Assembly (NCBI GenBank): GCA_024636105.1
Contig: JAGXHO010000206.1
Coordinates: forward strand, 1 to 7,757
Length of the DNA stretch: 7,757 nucleotides
Source of the DNA: Trueperaceae bacterium
Lineage (GTDB): Bacteria; Deinococcota; Deinococci; Deinococcales; Trueperaceae
Reading direction: 5' to 3'
Below are positions 6,649-7,757 of this stretch, one piece after another; the stretch's first letter is position 1; every line of letters begins with the position of its first letter. Under the pieces are notes generated by a model that saw only the letters and a program-made list of their open reading frames with translations, had not been told where the DNA came from and did no database searches. The position numbers were made by a program, and so were the translations under genes.

Positions 6649-6676
6649 GCGGCACGATACCGCCGCGCCCCTCCCC
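6646..6676 (-). promoter_or_regulatory. Unusual start region of the MFS gene (distant SD, spacer hairpin or leaderless start)
   Basis: A strong GGGGAGGGG (6676-6668) lies 19 bases before GTG 6648, too far for a normal ribosome site. The space between is CGCGGC (6667-6662), loop GGTATCGT, GCCGCG (6653-6648): a perfect 6-bp hairpin that would bring the two together. Alternatively TATCGT (6659-6654) is a -10 box giving an mRNA that begins at the GTG. The sequence does not decide between them. Confidence 0.35.
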
Positions 6677-6685
6677 TAGTCGTGC

Positions 6686-7210
6686 TCAGCTCTCGACGAC
6701 GATCACCTTGGTGCCGGCGAGCTGGTCGCCCCAGCGGCGGCCTTCGGGGTCGTTCATGACGCGGATGATCTCGATCACGGCGATCACGAGGCCGGCGATG
6801 CCGACGAACGGGATCAAGAGCCAACCGATCACCGGGATGTAGATCAAGATCTGGGCGAGGGAACCGAGCGTCAGCGGCCAGTTGCGCATGACCGACGTGT
6901 TCAGGTCCATTGGCTGGCCATCGAGGCGGACCGGGCGCAGCTTCATCAGCTTCTTGCCGATCGAACGGCCGTCCATGAACTCGAACGCCAACCCGTCGCG
7001 GGTGAGCACGTAGGCGATGCCCACCAAGCCGCCGATGACGGGCACCAGACCGATCGCCGCCACGGCGACGGCGTCGATCAGGAAGGCGAGGAAGCGAGCG
7101 ACGGTGTCGGGCTTGCCTCCTACCGGTCCGGAACTCACGGGGATCGGATTCGGGCTCGGGGACGGGGTGGGGGACGGGGTGGGGGTCGGGGTGGGGTTGG
7201 GGGCATCCAT
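6686..7210 (-). CDS. RDD-family membrane protein with Pro/Thr/Ser-rich N-terminus
   Basis: This 174-aa protein has two parts. Residues 4-24 are a low-complexity P-T/S/N repeat rich in PTP and PSP, probably an extended cytoplasmic arm. Residues 37-174 form an RDD domain: R39 and D46 in ARFLAFLID, a hydrophobic segment to about 69, then GRSIGKKLMKLRPV (81-94), R109, hydrophobic segments around 113-150, and RRWGDQLAGTKV (158-169) with the closing aspartate D162. RDD proteins are small membrane proteins with mostly unknown roles; a few are linked to ion or stress transport. ATG 7210 is chosen for its ribosome site AGGAG (7220-7216), five bases upstream. The MFS gene follows after 37 bp, and pta diverges upstream. 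No function can be assigned. Confidence 0.85.
   Translation of the reverse strand: MDAPNPTPTPTPSPTPSPSPNPIPVSSGPVGGKPDTVARFLAFLIDAVAVAAIGLVPVIGGLVGIAYVLTRDGLAFEFMDGRSIGKKLMKLRPVRLDGQPMDLNTSVMRNWPLTLGSLAQILIYIPVIGWLLIPFVGIAGLVIAVIEIIRVMNDPEGRRWGDQLAGTKVIVVES
7158..7193. repeat. 12-bp G-rich tandem repeat, three units
   Basis: On the + strand GGGGACGGGGTG occurs at 7158-7169 and 7170-7181, then GGGGTCGGGGTG at 7182-7193; similar G-runs continue to 7203 and begin at 7152. It encodes the Pro-rich arm of the RDD protein on the other strand. The many G4-G5 runs with one- to three-base spacers also fit a G-quadruplex on the template strand of that gene, close to its start. Confidence 0.8.
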
Positions 7211-7253
7211 GCGGGCTCCTCTCGACACCGGGCGCGTGCGGTCGGACGCGCCC

Positions 7254-7259
7254 ATCGTA
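7254..7259 (-). promoter_or_regulatory. Candidate -10 element (TACGAT) for the RDD gene
   Basis: TACGAT on the minus strand matches four of six consensus bases and would start transcription near 7247, leaving a leader of about 37 nt that contains the ribosome site. No -35 box is recognisable. Confidence 0.3.
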
Positions 7260-7267
7260 CGGGAGAC

Positions 7268-7282
7268 GCACGGGGCCCGTGC
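7268..7282. promoter_or_regulatory. Perfect inverted repeat in the divergent RDD/pta promoter region
   Basis: GCACGGG, one central G, CCCGTGC: a perfect 7-bp palindrome. It is centred 36 bases before the predicted pta start and falls where the -35 regions of both divergent promoters would lie, so it may be an operator shared by the two. GC-rich palindromes arise easily by chance here, so this is tentative. Confidence 0.35.
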
Positions 7283-7298
7283 CCCCTCGGGGCCGCTT

Positions 7299-7304
7299 TA
7301 GAGT
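7299..7304 (+). promoter_or_regulatory. Candidate -10 element (TAGAGT) giving a leaderless pta mRNA
   Basis: TAGAGT is followed by exactly six bases (GGTCCC) and then ATG 7311, which puts the usual transcription start on the A of the start codon. No Shine-Dalgarno sequence precedes the ATG, in agreement with a leaderless message. Confidence 0.5.
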
Positions 7305-7310
7305 GGTCCC

Positions 7311-7757
7311 ATGGCCGGAACTCATGTCTTCTACGTCGTCCCCACCGGTTCGGGTGCCGGGCTCACGTCGGTCGCGCTCGGCATCGTGCGCGCCCTCGAC
7401 CGCGAGGGGCTGCGCGTCCGCTTCTTCAAGCCGATCCGCCAGCCGGGCGACGCCGAGGGTCCGGAGCGCTCGACGCACTTCGTGCGCGCGCTCACCGCGC
7501 TCGAGCCGCCCGAACCGATGCCCTTCCGCGACGCCGAGGCCCGGCTTGCGGTCGGCGACGTCGGCGGCCTGCTCGAGGCGATCGTCGCGCGCTTTCAGGA
7601 GCTCGCCGAGGGCGCCGACGTCGTCGTGGTCGAGGGGCTGGTGGCGACCGGCGCGCACCCGAGCCTCGACGCCGTGAATGCGGAGGTGGCCCTGGCGCTC
7701 GACGCCGAGGTCGTGTTCGTCGGTGCGTTGGGGCGTCAGACCCCCGCGGACTTCAAC
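7311..7757 (+). CDS. pta: Phosphate acetyltransferase, N-terminal part (gene continues past the window)
   Basis: Pta interconverts acetyl-CoA plus phosphate and acetyl phosphate plus CoA in the cytoplasm, and usually works with acetate kinase. The 149 residues seen match the start of the long (~700 aa) E. coli-type enzyme: FYVVPTGSGAGLTSVALGIV (7-26) with its degenerate P-loop, FFKPIRQP (38-45), VVVVEGLVATGAHP (104-117), and NAEVALALDAEVVFVGALG (123-141). This is the P-loop NTPase-like regulatory region; the DRTGG and catalytic PTA domains would follow outside the window. ATG 7311 fits the family's N-terminus exactly and has no ribosome site, but a -10 box is set for a leaderless mRNA. The gene diverges from the RDD gene across 100 bp. 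No ackA is visible. Confidence 0.93.
   Translation, partial: MAGTHVFYVVPTGSGAGLTSVALGIVRALDREGLRVRFFKPIRQPGDAEGPERSTHFVRALTALEPPEPMPFRDAEARLAVGDVGGLLEAIVARFQELAEGADVVVVEGLVATGAHPSLDAVNAEVALALDAEVVFVGALGRQTPADFN

Noticed and set aside
5119..6759. Long plus-strand frame of 546 codons, rich in His, Arg, Asp and Gly, opposite the MFS gene
   Set aside because: It crosses thiB, the riboswitch and the MFS gene antisense, and its composition is an artefact of GC-rich codon bias.
7152..7203. CRISPR-like array
   Set aside because: The unit is only 12 bp with no spacers, and it lies within a coding region for a Pro-rich arm.

Overview
The window is a GC-rich chromosomal segment (GC content above 70% by eye, strong G/C third-position bias). 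It most resembles a high-GC Gram-negative bacterium, possibly Myxococcota/Deltaproteobacteria. That assignment is an inference from a Sec-exported thiamine-binding protein, a long-form Pta and overall style; no taxonomic marker gene is present.

Layout, left to right. (1) Bases 1-64 look unlike the rest and resemble the outer end of an IS3-family insertion sequence. They abut the 3' part of an APH-fold small-molecule kinase gene (+, ends 870) that lacks its N-terminal start. (2) A large gene (+, 952-4140, 1062 aa) encodes a protein that matches the alpha/beta regulatory subunits of animal phosphorylase kinase along essentially its whole length: the GH15 glucoamylase-like domain and also the central and C-terminal regions. 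(3) Convergent to it, on the minus strand, is thiB (4162-5205), a periplasmic thiamine/TPP-binding protein. It is preceded by a complete TPP riboswitch (5271-5360) with its own candidate promoter and a readable sequestering / anti-sequestering expression platform. No thiP or thiQ accompanies it. (4) Further upstream on the minus strand are a DHA1-type MFS exporter (5368-6648) and a small RDD-family membrane protein with a Pro/Thr/Ser-rich N-terminus (6686-7210). (5) A 100-bp divergent promoter region follows, then the 5' part of pta (phosphate acetyltransferase, +, 7311 to the window end), probably read from a leaderless mRNA.

The genes do not form one obvious pathway. The GH15/PHK-like protein points to alpha-glucan metabolism or its control, Pta to acetyl-CoA/acetyl-phosphate exchange, and thiB plus its riboswitch to thiamine salvage. 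The most interesting items are the full-length bacterial PHK-alpha/beta-like protein with both GH15 catalytic glutamates retained, the TPP riboswitch controlling a lone thiB, and the probable IS junction at the left edge.
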